NCBI GenBank assembly: GCA_029465975.1 | Contig: CM055747.1 | Span: 6,723,436 to 6,787,435 of the forward strand | DNA from: Dallia pectoralis | Lineage: Eukaryota > Chordata > Actinopteri > Esociformes > Umbridae | Reading direction: 5' to 3' | DNA: 64,000 bases | Shown: piece by piece, positions 10,450 through 22,845 of the stretch | Numbering within the stretch: the stretch's first letter is position 1 | Layout: each line of letters begins with the position of its first letter | Translations under genes and position numbers: made by a program | The notes under the pieces: model-generated | What the model saw: only the letters and a program-made list of their open reading frames with translations | What the model was told of the DNA's origin: nothing | Databases searched by the model: none

Positions 10450-10880
10450 GAAATAAACAGATGAATCAAATGTTATGACCACTTAAAGGAAAAGCAAATA
10501 GTCTCTTAACAAGGGCACATGTCACGGTCTGGGTAGATTAAATAATAAGTGAAAAATAAGTTATTCTATAGTCAATGTGTTGGATGCATGATAAATGGGC
10601 AGGAGGTAAGACCTGATAGACTTTGACAAGGAACAAATTGTTATGGCCAGACGACAGGGTCAGAGCATGTCTGAAATGGCAAAGCCTGTTGGGTGCTTCC
10701 AGTCAAGCAGTGGTGAATACCTACCAAAAGAGGGACAAACCACAAACCCGCAACAGGGTGTTGGGTGCCCAAGTTCCAGCGATGCGTGAAGGCAACAATT
10801 GTCCTCACATCCGGGGGAACGCGGAGGACCAACAGCAGCATATTGGGCATAATGTTTGGCTCATCAGTGCATACCAGAGA
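10450..10880 (+). pseudogene. Tc1 transposase N-terminal relic
   Basis: The stretch GACAAGGAACAAATTG through CAGACGACAGGGTCAGAGCA and TTGGGTGCTTCCAGTCAAGC follows the helix-turn-helix region of a common fish Tc1 transposase (protein style: RLGQS.S..A..VGCSRSAV). Frames are broken, and recognisable homology fades after GGGTGCCCAAGTTCCAGCGA at about 10780. A word resembling the element end (GTTATGACCACTT) lies near 10473. The same family appears more completely at 14740-15480. Confidence 0.6.
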
Positions 10881-12368
10881 GCTCATTTGATATAACGAGC
10901 GCAACGGTGGGAGGAGAGAGAAAGGCGGAGAGAAAAATAGAACAGTGGAGTGAGAGGCGGGGGAAAGGGAACGGACACTGCGTGACACACTAGCGAATTG
11001 TTCTGGTAGCTTGAGTGTGTGTGTCTGTGAGCTCTATAGATGGAGCGGACCGGAGAGTGCATTCCTTCCAGTGCATAAACATTCGCTCTAGATTTTAGTT
11101 TTTTTTTTAAAGATATATACCTTGACATTGACTGGGTGCTGCCGCAGTAAAGCAGGGCCCTAATCACAAATGACACATTGCAAAAAATGTGTTTCTCTCT
11201 CTCTCACCCGTCCTGAAAATGAAACTTGAAGTTATTAATAATCTTAGGGAAGTATAACGCAGAGGTAGGGCCATATAATCGCCTAAATAACGAATTCAAG
11301 TGAAAAATGAGACATTGACAGGCATTGACAATGGCATCACACTCTCTTCCGGTCCATTACATCAGTTTGCTGACATATGCAAATCCTCCCTGAAACCATC
11401 TGTACAAATAAGGTAACCTTTTGCACTACGGTTCACATTTTCAATAATAAGCCGGGCGTATCGCATGCGTAATTAACAAACGCATATTCATCTTAGATAA
11501 TTCAGGGAGATGAGATATAATTGACGTACGCATTTTTAGCAGTGTGGAGTTATAGTGTCATGAAAAGTTGCTTCATTTTTGATCAAATTAAGCCACAGTG
11601 AAACTACAAGTATAGAACACTTACTCTGCCAAAACATTTGGGAATATTTATTAAGACTTTAAAAGTAACAGTATTTATTTACAATGTATTTACACAACAG
11701 AAAACCTAGTGTTTTTCATACAAAATGTGTGGCTATAACGTTTTAAAATACAATATACTGTACAACGTACGCAAAAATGTATATTGAGCACTATAATGTA
11801 TTGGACAATAACATTTGCTTTGTTCTTTTGGCACTGTACACTAGTCAAATCTACTCAATTGTCAAAAGATCCGGTAGACAGAGGAAACCCACTGTAGAGG
11901 GGGTGTTATGGTATGGGTCTGTATCAAGTGGCAACCTTCCGGTCTCTCTCCTGAAACCAATAAGGAAGTGAGTTAAACTACAATTCATTGACTGGCCGCT
12001 TGAGGCTGGCTCCAGAAGTGAGTCAAATCTGTATCTCCCCCATGTTAAAATGATCAACTTCACAGCAGAAAAAAACATGTTTACAGCCTGGTTCTCTATT
12101 TGGATTTGGTCTATACAGCTAATTTCGCCCTTCATAACAACTGTGAGGGGGGTGCATTTTTTTATAACTCATCCGTTTAGTTGATTAATATTTAAAGTTT
12201 TGCATAATTAAGGGTTAGGGTTAGGGTTACTCAGTAAACAGCATCCAGGCTCCTCAGCTCCATCCACTTACCGCCTCTTTGACCATTTTCGTTTATCCGG
12301 GAGTGACGCGCTGCCAAGATGGCGACGGTCGGCTACGCCCACTTTAGGCTTCAAAAACGGTCTTCAGA
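10881..12368. other. intergenic, with a single minisatellite-like unit
   Basis: No gene is seen. At 11896-11935 the sequence GAGGGGGTGTTATGGTATGG followed by GTCTGTATCAAGTGGCAAC is a lone copy of the unit that is tandemly amplified from 12369 onward. A short telomere-like run is listed separately. Confidence 0.45.
12208..12228 (+). repeat. short TTAGGG interstitial telomeric repeat
   Basis: The sequence reads TTAAGGG, TTAGGG, TTAGGG, TTA: about three vertebrate telomere units. It is too short to be a fusion relic and is probably incidental. Confidence 0.6.
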
Positions 12369-12914
12369 AAGGGGGTGTTATGGCAGTGGTCTGTATGTGG
12401 AACATGGTGGAGGAGGTGTTATGGCCTGGGTCTGTATGTGGAACATGGTGGAGGGAGTGTTATGGCCTGGGTCTGTATGGCTGCCAGTGGAACATGGTGG
12501 AGGAGGTGTTATGGTGTGGGTCTGTATGGCTGCCAGTGGAACATGGCAGAGGAGGTGTTATGGCCTGGGTCTGTATGGCTGCCAGTGGAACATGGTGGAG
12601 GAGGTGTTATGGCATTGGTCTGTATGTGGAACATGGTGGAGGAGGTGTTATGGCCTGGGTCTGTATGGCTGCCAGTGGAACATGGTGGAGGAGGTGTTAT
12701 GGCATTGGTCTGTATGTGGAACATGGTGGAGGAGGTGTTATGGCCTGGGTCTGTATGGCTGCCAGTGGAACATGGTGGAGGAGGTGTTATGGTGTGGGTC
12801 TGTATGGCTGCCAGTGGAACATGGTGGAGGAGGTGTTATGGTGTGGGTCTGTATGGCTGCCAGTGGAACATGGTGGAGGAGGTGTTATGGTGTGGGTCTG
12901 TATGGCTGCCAGTA
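12369..12914 (+). repeat. 39/49-bp minisatellite from Tc1-like sequence
   Basis: There are about 12 tandem copies of a unit built on GGAGGAGGTGTTATGG, GTCTGTATGGCTGCCAGT and GGAACATGGT. Two lengths alternate: a 49-bp form and a 39-bp form lacking GGCTGCCAGT. The core translates to the G-G-V-M-V-W pattern that precedes a catalytic Asp region in many Tc1 transposases. All three plus-strand frames stay open across the array, giving spurious frames of 186-235 codons. Confidence 0.85.
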
Positions 12915-12949
12915 CAATATGCTCACTTGGCATAATTTTCTCAATGACG

Positions 12950-13150
12950 TGACTTGCAGACAGAATCAGCGGATCTCAATCCAATTAAACATGCAGACGA
13001 GGAGATTGAAGGCAAAAAGTCCCTGAAACAACCTGGCTGCAGTACCGGCCTGGCAGAGCATTACTAGGGAAGATACCCAGACTTCCAGCAGTCATTGCAT
13101 GCAAAGGACATGCGATGAAATGCTAATAATGATAGATTTATTCTAAATAA
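12950..13150 (+). pseudogene. Tc1 transposase C-terminal relic
   Basis: GATCTCAATCCAATTAAACA, then CAGTACCGGCCTGGCAGAGC, then CAGTCATTGCATGCAAAGGA match the end of a DDE transposase in order (protein style: DLNPIEHA..., AAAVKAWQS, QAVIACKGF). In-frame stops and small deletions show it is dead. With the 12369-12914 array it may be one element whose middle was replaced by the minisatellite. Confidence 0.55.
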
Positions 13151-13901
13151 TGCTAAATAATGCTAAACTGTCCAATGAGTTTAGATGGGCGAAAACTGGG
13201 AGGGACTTTGTACAAAAGGGTGCCGTCATGTATGAAAATACTAAAAGCTGACAGTCGAAAATTCAACCTCATTGTCAGGGTATCCTTTCAAACGCAAAGT
13301 GCACGTACAGAACCAATACAACCAAAGAATTGCCCCGGTCCAATGAATTACGGTGCTCACTGTACATTGAACATACATGCCAATCTCTCTATATAGCTCT
13401 ACAGTAAAACTTTACTGACGTGATACGTTCAAAATGACCGATAAACGTAAATATGTACTAGGCCATCGTGGAGATACGTAACATATGCTTTAAATACAGT
13501 GTATATAATCCTCAGAGTAAGAAGTAACATCGAAAGTAACGTATTCATTTCAACTACAGCTTGTGTCACTACTTCGGTTACAATAAAGAATTATAACACG
13601 GAATAACGAAGTGAAGTTCTGTCCACGAGGACCGGAGCATGTCGACTCCCCTCTTGAAAGTGTCGCATTGAAAACGTTGCACAGATTTGCTTTCTGCGGC
13701 CGCGCGAGGAACTGCCATAAGGGGCGTTTCTTCACTTAGGAAACCTGGGTGGTAAGCGTACGGTGCCCAGGCAGACTGTTCCCTGTAAATGCCGCACGTG
13801 TTCGCTCGAGTGTTCCCGTCTCGGTGGCACTGCCCGGCTTGATGACATCACCTGTGGCGGTGTTTCGGGGCGGGCATCGCGGCAGTCTTGCTTTGATGAC
13901 A
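13151..13901 (-). other. region downstream of LHFPL6, probable 3' UTR
   Basis: Following the LHFPL6 stop codon on the minus strand, this includes a GC-richer part (13620-13901) likely to be 3' UTR. A minus-strand AATAAA (TTTATT on plus at about 13137) is the nearest candidate polyadenylation signal, but it lies at the edge of the Tc1 relic, so the true 3' end is uncertain. Confidence 0.35.
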
Positions 13902-14020
13902 TCAGTACGGGTAATGCTTCTGTCTCTTTCCGGCGAAGCAGGCCATCCAGGTGCACAGTGTCATGGCTGCCGCGGCCCCTGCTCCCGTACAGTAGAAGGC
14001 CCAGCCGATCTCGCAGGAAC
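13902..14020 (-). CDS. lhfpl6: LHFPL6 coding exon 3 (C-terminus)
   Basis: This 119-nt exon starts after the acceptor TTTAG at 14021-14022 and completes a split Gly codon. It encodes SCEIGWAFYCTGAGAAAAMT, then a fourth membrane segment (about residues 166-190), and ends KRQKHYPY-stop. The KxQKHYPY terminus is the hallmark C-terminus of LHFPL6. Phase agrees with the preceding exon across a 111-bp intron (14021-14131, GTAGGG...TTTAG). Confidence 0.95.
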
Positions 14021-14131
14021 CTAAACCCCCGCAGGCAGAATTAGAAACAGAAACGGCCCGATGGCGTGCAACGTTTGACTGATTTGTGATGTAAATGATG
14101 GGTGTTTTTGTGTCGGACGTTTGACCCCTAC

Positions 14132-14230
14132 CGAGCTCAAACTGGTTGGATCTGTTGCTGCAGGTCTGTCGGACTTCCTCGCTGTCCCAGCCCAGAGGGT
14201 AGAGTGCACAGCCCGACCCAATCAGCAGCG
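14132..14230 (-). CDS. lhfpl6: LHFPL6 coding exon 2
   Basis: This 99-nt exon is bounded by CTCCTACAG and G|GTAGGG. It encodes LLIGSGCALYPLGWDSEEVR, then QTCSNRSNQFEL, covering the end of membrane segment 3 and the second extracellular loop. GCALYPLGWDSEEVRQTC is a strongly conserved LHFPL block. NRS (residues 154-156) is a potential N-glycosylation site in that loop. Both ends are phase 1, matching the neighbouring exons. Confidence 0.95.
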
Positions 14231-14739
14231 CTGTAGGAGAGATAGCGAGAGACAAACAGGATGAGTGAGTAGAGCTATTGGTGCCGGGGCATTAGCTTTG
14301 TTTTGGCAAACGTGGAGACGGCCCATTCGTGCCAATAAATAACCTGCTGAATTGAAATGCACTCAAAAGAAAGAGAGAAAGGGGAAACCGATGCGTGCCC
14401 GTGCATGTGTTTGAACTTGTGTGGGTGTCTCTGTGCTTTTGTCTTTTACCCTGACTGGCTGCCGCAGAAAGAAAAAGTCTATTACACGCTTCTTAACGCC
14501 CCTGTATCGAAATCGAAAGAGAATTCCCAGTTGCCCTCGGGAATTTAGTGACTACGTTCCCCTAAGCACTAACACAACTCTAATACTTGTCAATACACCA
14601 GAGCTACAAAACTGTTTGAGAATTAACACGACATTCTCTAACGTGTCTCATAATGTTTTCCATTTATCTTTTTCTACGAGCATTGTTTTCGATGATAACG
14701 TCTTGGGTTAGATGCACAAACTGGGAGTCACCAGGAGAG

Positions 14740-15480
14740 GGCAGGGGTAAAGACCTGGGTCAGAGGACTGGGTCAGAGCATCACTGACATGACAAGGCTC
14801 GGGGGGGGAGGTGCTCCTGGTCAGAAGTATAATCCGACCGTGGTCTGAGTAGAGACAGACCGTAAACGGTCAACAGAGTGTTCCAGGCCCACGGCTCTCA
14901 GATGCATGACAGCAGCCATCCCGTCTGTGTCAATCCAACAGAAGGTCCACAGTGCATTGCACCATGCTGTGTATGGTGGGTTGTCACAGACTGGTCAGAG
15001 TGCCCATGATGTCCAACCACAAAAGCGCCTGCCACGTGAGTCGGAACGTGACCGCGGAGCAGTGGTAGAAGGTTGCTTCCAGTATTCTTCTACATCACTT
15101 GTACGTCTGTGTACGTGTGCTCCGTTTACCTGGACACACCAGGATGCACTGGGTGAAAACGACCAACCGGTGGTGGGAGTGTGAGGCTCTTGGCAGTGTG
15201 TCCACACGGCACACATTGTTTAGGAAAGGTTTGAGAAACACGATGAAGACCTTAAGGTTTCGCCCTGGCCTCTGGATTCCCCGGATCTCACTCCGATTGA
15301 GCATCTGTGGGACGTGCCGGACCAACAGGTCCAATCCACGCTGGGTCCACCTGGCATTTTACAGGGCTTGAAGGATCGGCTGCTGAGGTCTTGGTGCCGG
15401 GTACCACGGGACACCTTCAGGGGGTCATGTAGGTCCATTCCGTGCGGGTCAGAGCTATTTTGGACGCATGCATTCCGTAA
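14740..15480 (+). pseudogene. degraded Tc1 transposase in LHFPL6 intron
   Basis: Diverged but collinear Tc1 transposase sequence lies on the strand opposite to LHFPL6. In order there are the N-terminal words GGGTCAGAGCATCACTGACA and GTCAACAGAGTGTTCCAGGC, the middle ACACCAGGATGCACTGGGTG, and the C-terminal end CTCACTCCGATTGAGCATCT, then TCTTGGTGCCGGGTACCACG and CACCTTCAGGGGGTCATGTA. Translated, the end gives PDLTPIEHLWDV and SWCRVP...TFRG, standing for the PDLNPIEHLWD block next to the last catalytic Glu/Asp. About a third of the middle has been lost and frames are broken. It belongs to the same family as the relic at 10450. Confidence 0.75.
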
Positions 15481-15940
15481 CGTTTTGGCTCATTATAAAA
15501 GACTGTAAAAAAAAACCTATTATAATAGTACCTGCGTTTGTTATTCCCCAAAACGTTCTTTAAAAGGTTATTTGTCAAGCCATGAAAAAAGGCAAACAGG
15601 CTCCGCCATGGTTTCAATTGGAGGCACCCCTAAAAAGACCCCCGGCACTCTCTTCCTTGTCGAATGTAAAGTGAGTGTGCGAGAGTCCTAAATCACCTAA
15701 ACCGTGCAGAAGTGTTAAATGAAACGCATAACTGTTATATAACCTTCAGCTGGTGTTTCTAGGGTTCCCACAGAGCAGCCTTACGCCCAGAGATGTAACC
15801 CGGAAGGAACGGTCAACGATTTGCATAAAAAAAAGCCATGCATTTTCCATGAGTGCAGTCATGCTACGGTTCTGTAGCTTACTTCCTGTGGAGATGATAC
15901 GTGCGTTAATCCGGACAGCTGGGGTACGGGGCAATGTGAT

Positions 15941-15969
15941 GACTGTGTGTGTGCGTGTGTGTGTGTGCA
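15941..15969 (+). repeat. (GT)n microsatellite
   Basis: A short imperfect GT tract with GC interruptions, followed by tandem GGTGACGT-type words up to about 15990. Confidence 0.7.
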
Positions 15970-17697
15970 CGGTGACGTGCGGTGACGTACGACGGCAATT
16001 GATGAATGTGCCATTTCGGGAAATCACGACAGCGTGGAAAGTGGGATCTGTTTTAGCTCGAGTGCATCAATAGTGCTTTTGAATAATGCAAGCCGCACTG
16101 GATGACTGTGTTTTGTAATTTTGCTGAACACACGCATGCGGAAAATCTCGCCTTCTCCACCCCTGCCAATCTCCTTCGATCTCTAACCCCTACCCCACCC
16201 CCCACTGTAAATGAGCCTACCCCCTGCAGCGTACAGTAAGACTGACTGGCAACATGACAAGCGTCAGCCGCCGTTTTGCTGAATCGGCCCATTTTTCTAC
16301 TCTTGGAAAGTTGGATTCCAGATCTCCCTGGAAGACCAATCACTGGGACTCATGCCTCTGACTTTTTCCAAATGCAAGGTAGCGGTTTTGCCCACGCAAA
16401 CTGAAGGTGTTGATCCGATTGAGTGTCATTGCGGGGTGTGGCATTGCGGACACTGAGGTCAGGACAAACTGGGTGTCTGGAATGACACCTCCTAGGGGAT
16501 ACAGAGCCACTGGAGACGCTGCGGTCTGTGATGTTTCCTCTATATTTGAGGCAAATGCACGATGGCAAGCTGTTAATCATTCACCGTCTCTGTCACTTTA
16601 GAGAGATTGTAAAAAGCTCCGGATGACAGCAAGAAAGCAGTGCCACTAGGCTGTATATCAGAAACTGTGTGCTGTTCTGGGAACGGCTTTTTCACTCTGA
16701 GTATTCTGAAACCCTCAACATGAAGAACCGTTGATGTTTTACTCCAATTGGAAAAACTCTCAGTAATTGGGAGCTTGGGGAAGAGGTAGGGATTTGATTT
16801 TTGAGTTGTCTAATGAACCAAGTGAATGTGACTCAGCTGACAGGAAGTAGAAACGTATTAAACACACATCTTGCACGGTTCAAATCATCCGCTAAGACTG
16901 ATGCCGACCCAAGCACATCCACACAAGTCGGTCTCCCTGTCATCTCTTCTCAATACAACTCCAGGGGATCCATTGTGTGGCATTTTCTTCTTTTCACAGA
17001 GGCACCGCAAATGATTCGATGCATTCTGTCCAGGTCAAAAGGCTTGTGTCTACAGACTAACTGAAATATTAGGAAAGCAAGAGAGAATAATAATGATAAG
17101 AATGGCTCTCTGGGAATGAACCCCAGCCTGAATGTGAACTCTAGCCCCTACACTAAGCCCTGAGGGACGCCCCAAAAGGAACTAGGAGCGCTGAACATGA
17201 ACAGATAATTCAGAGAATGAAACCATTGTGAGAGAATGAACGAGGGCCATTACATTACCGGGGAAAAAAAAATCACTGGGTGTTAAAATGACTTTTCATT
17301 CATGAAGATCTCCTCTTTTCTTACTATTTTGGAACCCTATTTTTTCCCGACTTAGGTCTGGAGCTGAACGTCGAAGAGAGGCAAAGTGTCCTTTAAAATG
17401 GTTTCGGTGCACTATGAAGGTTTAGAGTGACAGCCCAGATTAACAATATTAATGATTTTATATACACTTATCTGCCCAGAGATCCCTACTAATCGTGTTG
17501 GCAAAATATTCTACAGTAATAATGCTTTCATACTAAGCCTAAAACTGGCCAATTTGATCACGCTGTGAATGATTTGCTGACTTTTCTTCCCTCTATCTGA
17601 AAGGCATGTGACCTCCATACTAAATAGACTAAAGAATTCCAATTAGAGCCTCTCACCTAAACCTGAGGCCTTGACCACTAAGTAGGAGATGAAGCCA

Positions 17698-18140
<443 letters not shown>

Positions 18141-21100
18141 CTCTCCATCATCGTCATCCCTCTCCCCTGGGAACTCGGATCTCATGCATCCTGGGAGCTA
18201 TGACCTCAAATCTCAAGTTAATCCTATTTTAAACTTCCCTTCTCAATTCTGACTTTCCCTTTCCCACTCCACTCATGCAATAACAGATCATATTTATTCT
18301 GTTTGTGCTCGGCTAGGAGCTGCCGAAGACGCCTAACCAGATTTTCAACATTATCTCACAACCGTGTTCGTTAAATGTTAAACATTAAACAAGTTATTTT
18401 TTTCAAGCATTGTCTTGATCTTGCCGGGCAGGTTTCCTTTAAGCACCCTTTCAGAACAGTCTTGAGAGTAGAGTTGTCTGCCGACCCAGTTGAACAGCTG
18501 CCTTCTCGGTAGAGTATTGTGTCGTGTTGTTTCCCAGAGACGGCTGCTACCAAAAGCTCTCTGATCTCACTGCAGAACAGGTGGGACGCTGTCAGACGCC
18601 CTCCTCTGTCGACGCCCTCCTCTGCCGAACCTTAAAACAGCAACTTGACGTCTCCACAGAAACAGGTGGTGCACGGCGCCGCCAAGAGCCTCCACTGTCA
18701 AAAGACTAGCTTGATGGGACCCCAGTACTGATCACTAGACACAACGAACAACGCAGAGAAAAGTCAAAAGAGCCCATTTAAAACACTCCCTCGATCCACT
18801 ACTCTACCTGGCACATTGATTATGGTTTTCAGGCAAGGACGACAGGCCATCTTAAGAATGCGGTCTCTAAATCATAATCATTATTTCAAGTTATTTAATT
18901 GTACGGTTGTAGGCAATACTTTGATGTGTCCTTGAATGAACACACACAAACATACACTCAAACTGTCAAAATAGTATTTACTTAAAAATGCAGGGCAAAG
19001 TGATGATTTTAACTAGTCCTTTATATCCATATTTGTGTCACTCTTTTCTTGTGTGTAGTATGATCTGTATAGTCTTTCAATAGTTTTGGAAGAAGGATAG
19101 TATGATATGACGTTTGATTTTTGATTAATTTAAATTAATATTTGAGCTAAACTCCAACCGCATTTTTTGATAACAGTACCACAATTTAAATGATAAAATA
19201 AAATGCAATTAAACGTATGCAATTAAACAAAAATGCTGTAATGCAATTTACTTATGTGGAACAAATTTGCACACACCTAGCATCAGATAAAATGGCTACA
19301 ATTAGAATCAGGTACAACAAAATAGGTGCAAATTATTAGAAAATTATTAGAGTGACTGAGGATTCTCCATCCTGCCATAAAGATTATAAACTTACACGGT
19401 TGTTCATGGGGTGAAAACCTGACACAACTAGGCCAACATTTTCACCCTAAGAGCACAATTGCATAATCATAAATTATTAACTTTTTTTAAAGACATCTTT
19501 GCAGGCATTTTTTATACCTTGTCAGACAGAGAAAGTTGGGAAAGACTTCTGCTGAGTTTTTGCTGACACACAGTGGACGGGATCTTCCACAACCACGATG
19601 AACTCTTACTGATCTTCGTACACGAATCCATCGCCCAATCTAAGATGAAAGGGCTGATACACTGTTAGAATTCATTAGGCACAGCTACAGGAATGATAAT
19701 GTCATGCCTCCGATCGGGAATACGCCTTCGGGAGCGTGTGGTAGAGAACAGTGGGAGTATTAGCCGAAGGGGATGAGGATTACAATAGATGGCTAACTTA
19801 CTACGATTATGCTAGGAATTTCGCCACACTTTGTTTCTCACGAATCAGAACATCCGAAGCCTGCCAACGTCGCAGCGAAAGAAATTTCCTCGAACTAATT
19901 TATCGCTGGCCTGATTAATCTGTAGAGACTCGTATGCAGACTGGGTTTTTTTTTTAAATGCAAAGCGAAGAAGGCGTATTTAGCATTGTCGCGGATGCAT
20001 TACAGACTGTGGAGTTCTTGTGAAGCACTAGTCTATTATGGTTTTTCCCATGACCTTCCTTGACTCAATGACATGGACGGGCAAAGGGGGAAGGGCCTAG
20101 AGGGGGAAGGCATAGGGGGTGGAAGGAAAACACAACCCAAACAAATCCGTCTAAAGAAAAAATAGTTTAGCTGAACATCAAAAGCAATAAGGACTGTATA
20201 AATATGCAAACGCGTAGTCCTCTAAATGAGGTGGAAAGAAACCTTCAAAGGAGAGCATTTCACATTATTTTCCAGACAAGGTCTGACAGGTATGTCAGTT
20301 CAATGTGAAAGACTTTGAAGATCTAGCTCGGTTCCGCTTGGATGTAACTCAATTCTGCCTTCTCAGCAGAAAACCTGACAAAATGATTTCAGAACAAGTG
20401 TACAATATTGCTCACACAGAGCCCCGAGGCCCATTCCTGCAGAAGTTGCCTTGTGATTTTATTTGACAGCTATCCAACATGCCTTTTAACTGCTATGAAC
20501 TCCGTTGGGACTTACACTTTTGCCACTTCTGATTAGAGGTGGAACTGAGTAATTCAGCAGAACTGAGTTATTCGGAAAGAAATTCTCCTCATGATTTACA
20601 ATAATAGTATAAAAACACAATTTACCACAAAACAGACTGGAGGGCAATGCTCTGACACTTTACAATTTAAAGCAGCGACCTTAGTGTTTGTGCACGCTAA
20701 ATGAGCTGCCCGCCGGAGCAAAATAATCGGAATTCACCGGAGGGCACGGAGAAGGCAACTCTTCCCTCTTATCCAAACTCAACCTCCAAATGACCCCGAA
20801 TAGACAAAAAACGCACACTTCCTACCTTCCACGGTGGGAGCGTCAATAAATTCTTCTTGGCTGCAAAAGAGGCATTCGGAGCAAGAGCACACGCCCCTTG
20901 ATAATCAGATATCACACCTGCTCATTCACCGCACAACAGGAAGAGCTTCCTGCTCGCCGCTTCAAAGGTCAAATGAGGCGTTGTTATGTTACAAATCGAT
21001 CATTCATCGCTTTGCTTGGTGTTGAAGGGATCGTTTTAACCGTTTGTGAAAGTGAATTATGGAGCATTCGTCCGTCCAAGTGGTTTCATCAACACATTAT

Positions 21101-21765
21101 CTCATATATCCCCGCTGTTCGCCGAGCTTTTGACTTCGTTGCCAATGCACCAAAACCATTACGGTCAACCGCAAAAGTCTCCGGAACACTTTGAACCTTT
21201 TAAATGCATTAGGTTGCATCTACTTGAGTTCGGACTGAAGAAATATGCCTTAGAACTGACCGGAAAAACATATCAAAGTGCCCAGTCATTAACCATTCTA
21301 GTGGCTCAACCTGCCAAATAAAAACCTTTCAATATGACTTCCTTTTAACCGGCTAGGTTCGGCTAACCTCACTGTTGATAATTGCATCCCTGCATTCAAT
21401 TACCATGCTACAGGAAGACTGGGTCCATCCCAAATAGCACTCTGTCTAGTGCGCTACATTTGATGACAACCCTATGGGGCCTATAGGGAAGAGAAACCCA
21501 TTTAATATGCAAGCCTCAATCTGTTGTCTTCTGTCTGGTGTAACCGGAGCTGTCATGTAGAGGAGGGGTTCACCGGGATCTCGCTCTATCCAACAATGGT
21601 GACGTACAGAACGCTACCCTGTTCCCTAGGCAGGAGGCTACTTGTTCATATTGACTGTGGTCAAAATTAGAGCACTTAATAGAAAACAAGGTGGCTTTAT
21701 CGACTGCGACTTTCTCTGCAGCCATGTTTGTGTTCTCCACCTTTTAATAGCATACGCCTCTGAAC

Positions 21766-22428
21766 TACTGCTACTACTACTACTAGTACTACTACTACTA
21801 CTGCTGCTAATGCTACTAGTACTACTACTACTACTGCTACTACTACTGCTGCTACTACTACTAGTACTACTACTACTGCTGCTGCTAATGCTACTAATAC
21901 TAGTACTACTGCTTCTGCTAATGCTACTAGTACTACTGCTACTAGTACTACTTCTACTACTACTACTGCTGCTAATGCTACTACTGCTACTACTAGTACT
22001 ACTGCTAATGCTACTAGTACTACTACTACTGCTACTAGTACTACTGCTAATGCTACTAGTACTACTGCTACTAGTACTACTACTACTGCTACTAGTACTA
22101 CTACTACTGCTGCTAATGCTACTACTACTGCTACTACTAGTACTACTTCTACTGTTACTACTACTACTGCTGCTAATGCTACTACTACTGCTACTAGTAC
22201 TACTACTACTACTACTAGTACTACTGCTAATGCTACTAGTACTACTGCTGCTAATGCTACTAGTACTACTGCTAATGCTACTAGAACTACTACTGCTACT
22301 ACTGCTACTAGTACTACTGCTACTAGAACTACTAGTACTGCTAATGCTACTAGTACTACTACTGCTAATGCTACTACTGCTAATGCTACTAGTACTACTA
22401 CTGCTACTGCTACTAGTACCACTACATT
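21766..22428 (+). repeat. (ACT)n-type trinucleotide block, 660 bp
   Basis: Long runs of CTA/ACT triplets are interspersed with CTG, GTA and AATGCT, with recurring words such as GCTAATGCTACTAGTACTAC. The block keeps one triplet phase throughout, so poly-Leu (plus) and poly-Val/Ala (minus) frames stay open for over 250 codons. ACTAGT and AGTACT are palindromes, so the tract could fold into hairpins. Confidence 0.93.
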
Positions 22429-22813
22429 TTTTTCTTTTCCTTGGAATTCATGTTTCAAAAGTGGATGTGCGCCTCGCCCAAAAGGTCCACACCCTCGTCA
22501 ACCGGCAGTTGGTATAACATTTGTGATTACAGTTGGGGTACTAATCAATAGGTTCTTCAGACAGTTAGCAGAGAAATAGAAAGCCATCTCGATTCACATA
22601 GGACTATTTATTGACTGCCATCAAATCTCGGAAATTCAAACCATTCAACGAAGTTGTAAAATGCCTCTGTTATAGATTGCTTGTCAAGTTACATTTTTTA
22701 TTATTAAACACCGGTGCTGATATAAATATATAGAAATTATATAAAAAAAACACTTAAAGTGCATTTATGTTTTGCCTGACTTGGATATCTTGCCTGGTTT
22801 TATCGTCAGATGT

Positions 22814-22845
22814 CGTTATTTCTATTGTGTCAGTTCATTTTCTTT
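22814..22845 (+). repeat. 32-bp exact repeat, copy 1
   Basis: The 32 bases starting CGTTATTTCTATTGTGTCAG are identical to 25189-25220 (copy 2), same orientation, 2,375 bp away. Flanks differ. Confidence 0.85.

Noticed and set aside
12208..12228. chromosome-fusion telomere relic
   Set aside because: Only about three TTAGGG units; such runs occur by chance in fish genomes.
13749..14044. plus-strand open frames of 91-93 codons over LHFPL6 exon 3
   Set aside because: Shadow frames opposite a well-supported minus-strand coding exon.
21642..22517. 291-codon poly-Leu and 253-codon poly-Val/Ala open frames
   Set aside because: Direct consequence of the ACT/CTA triplet block; no signal for a gene on either side.
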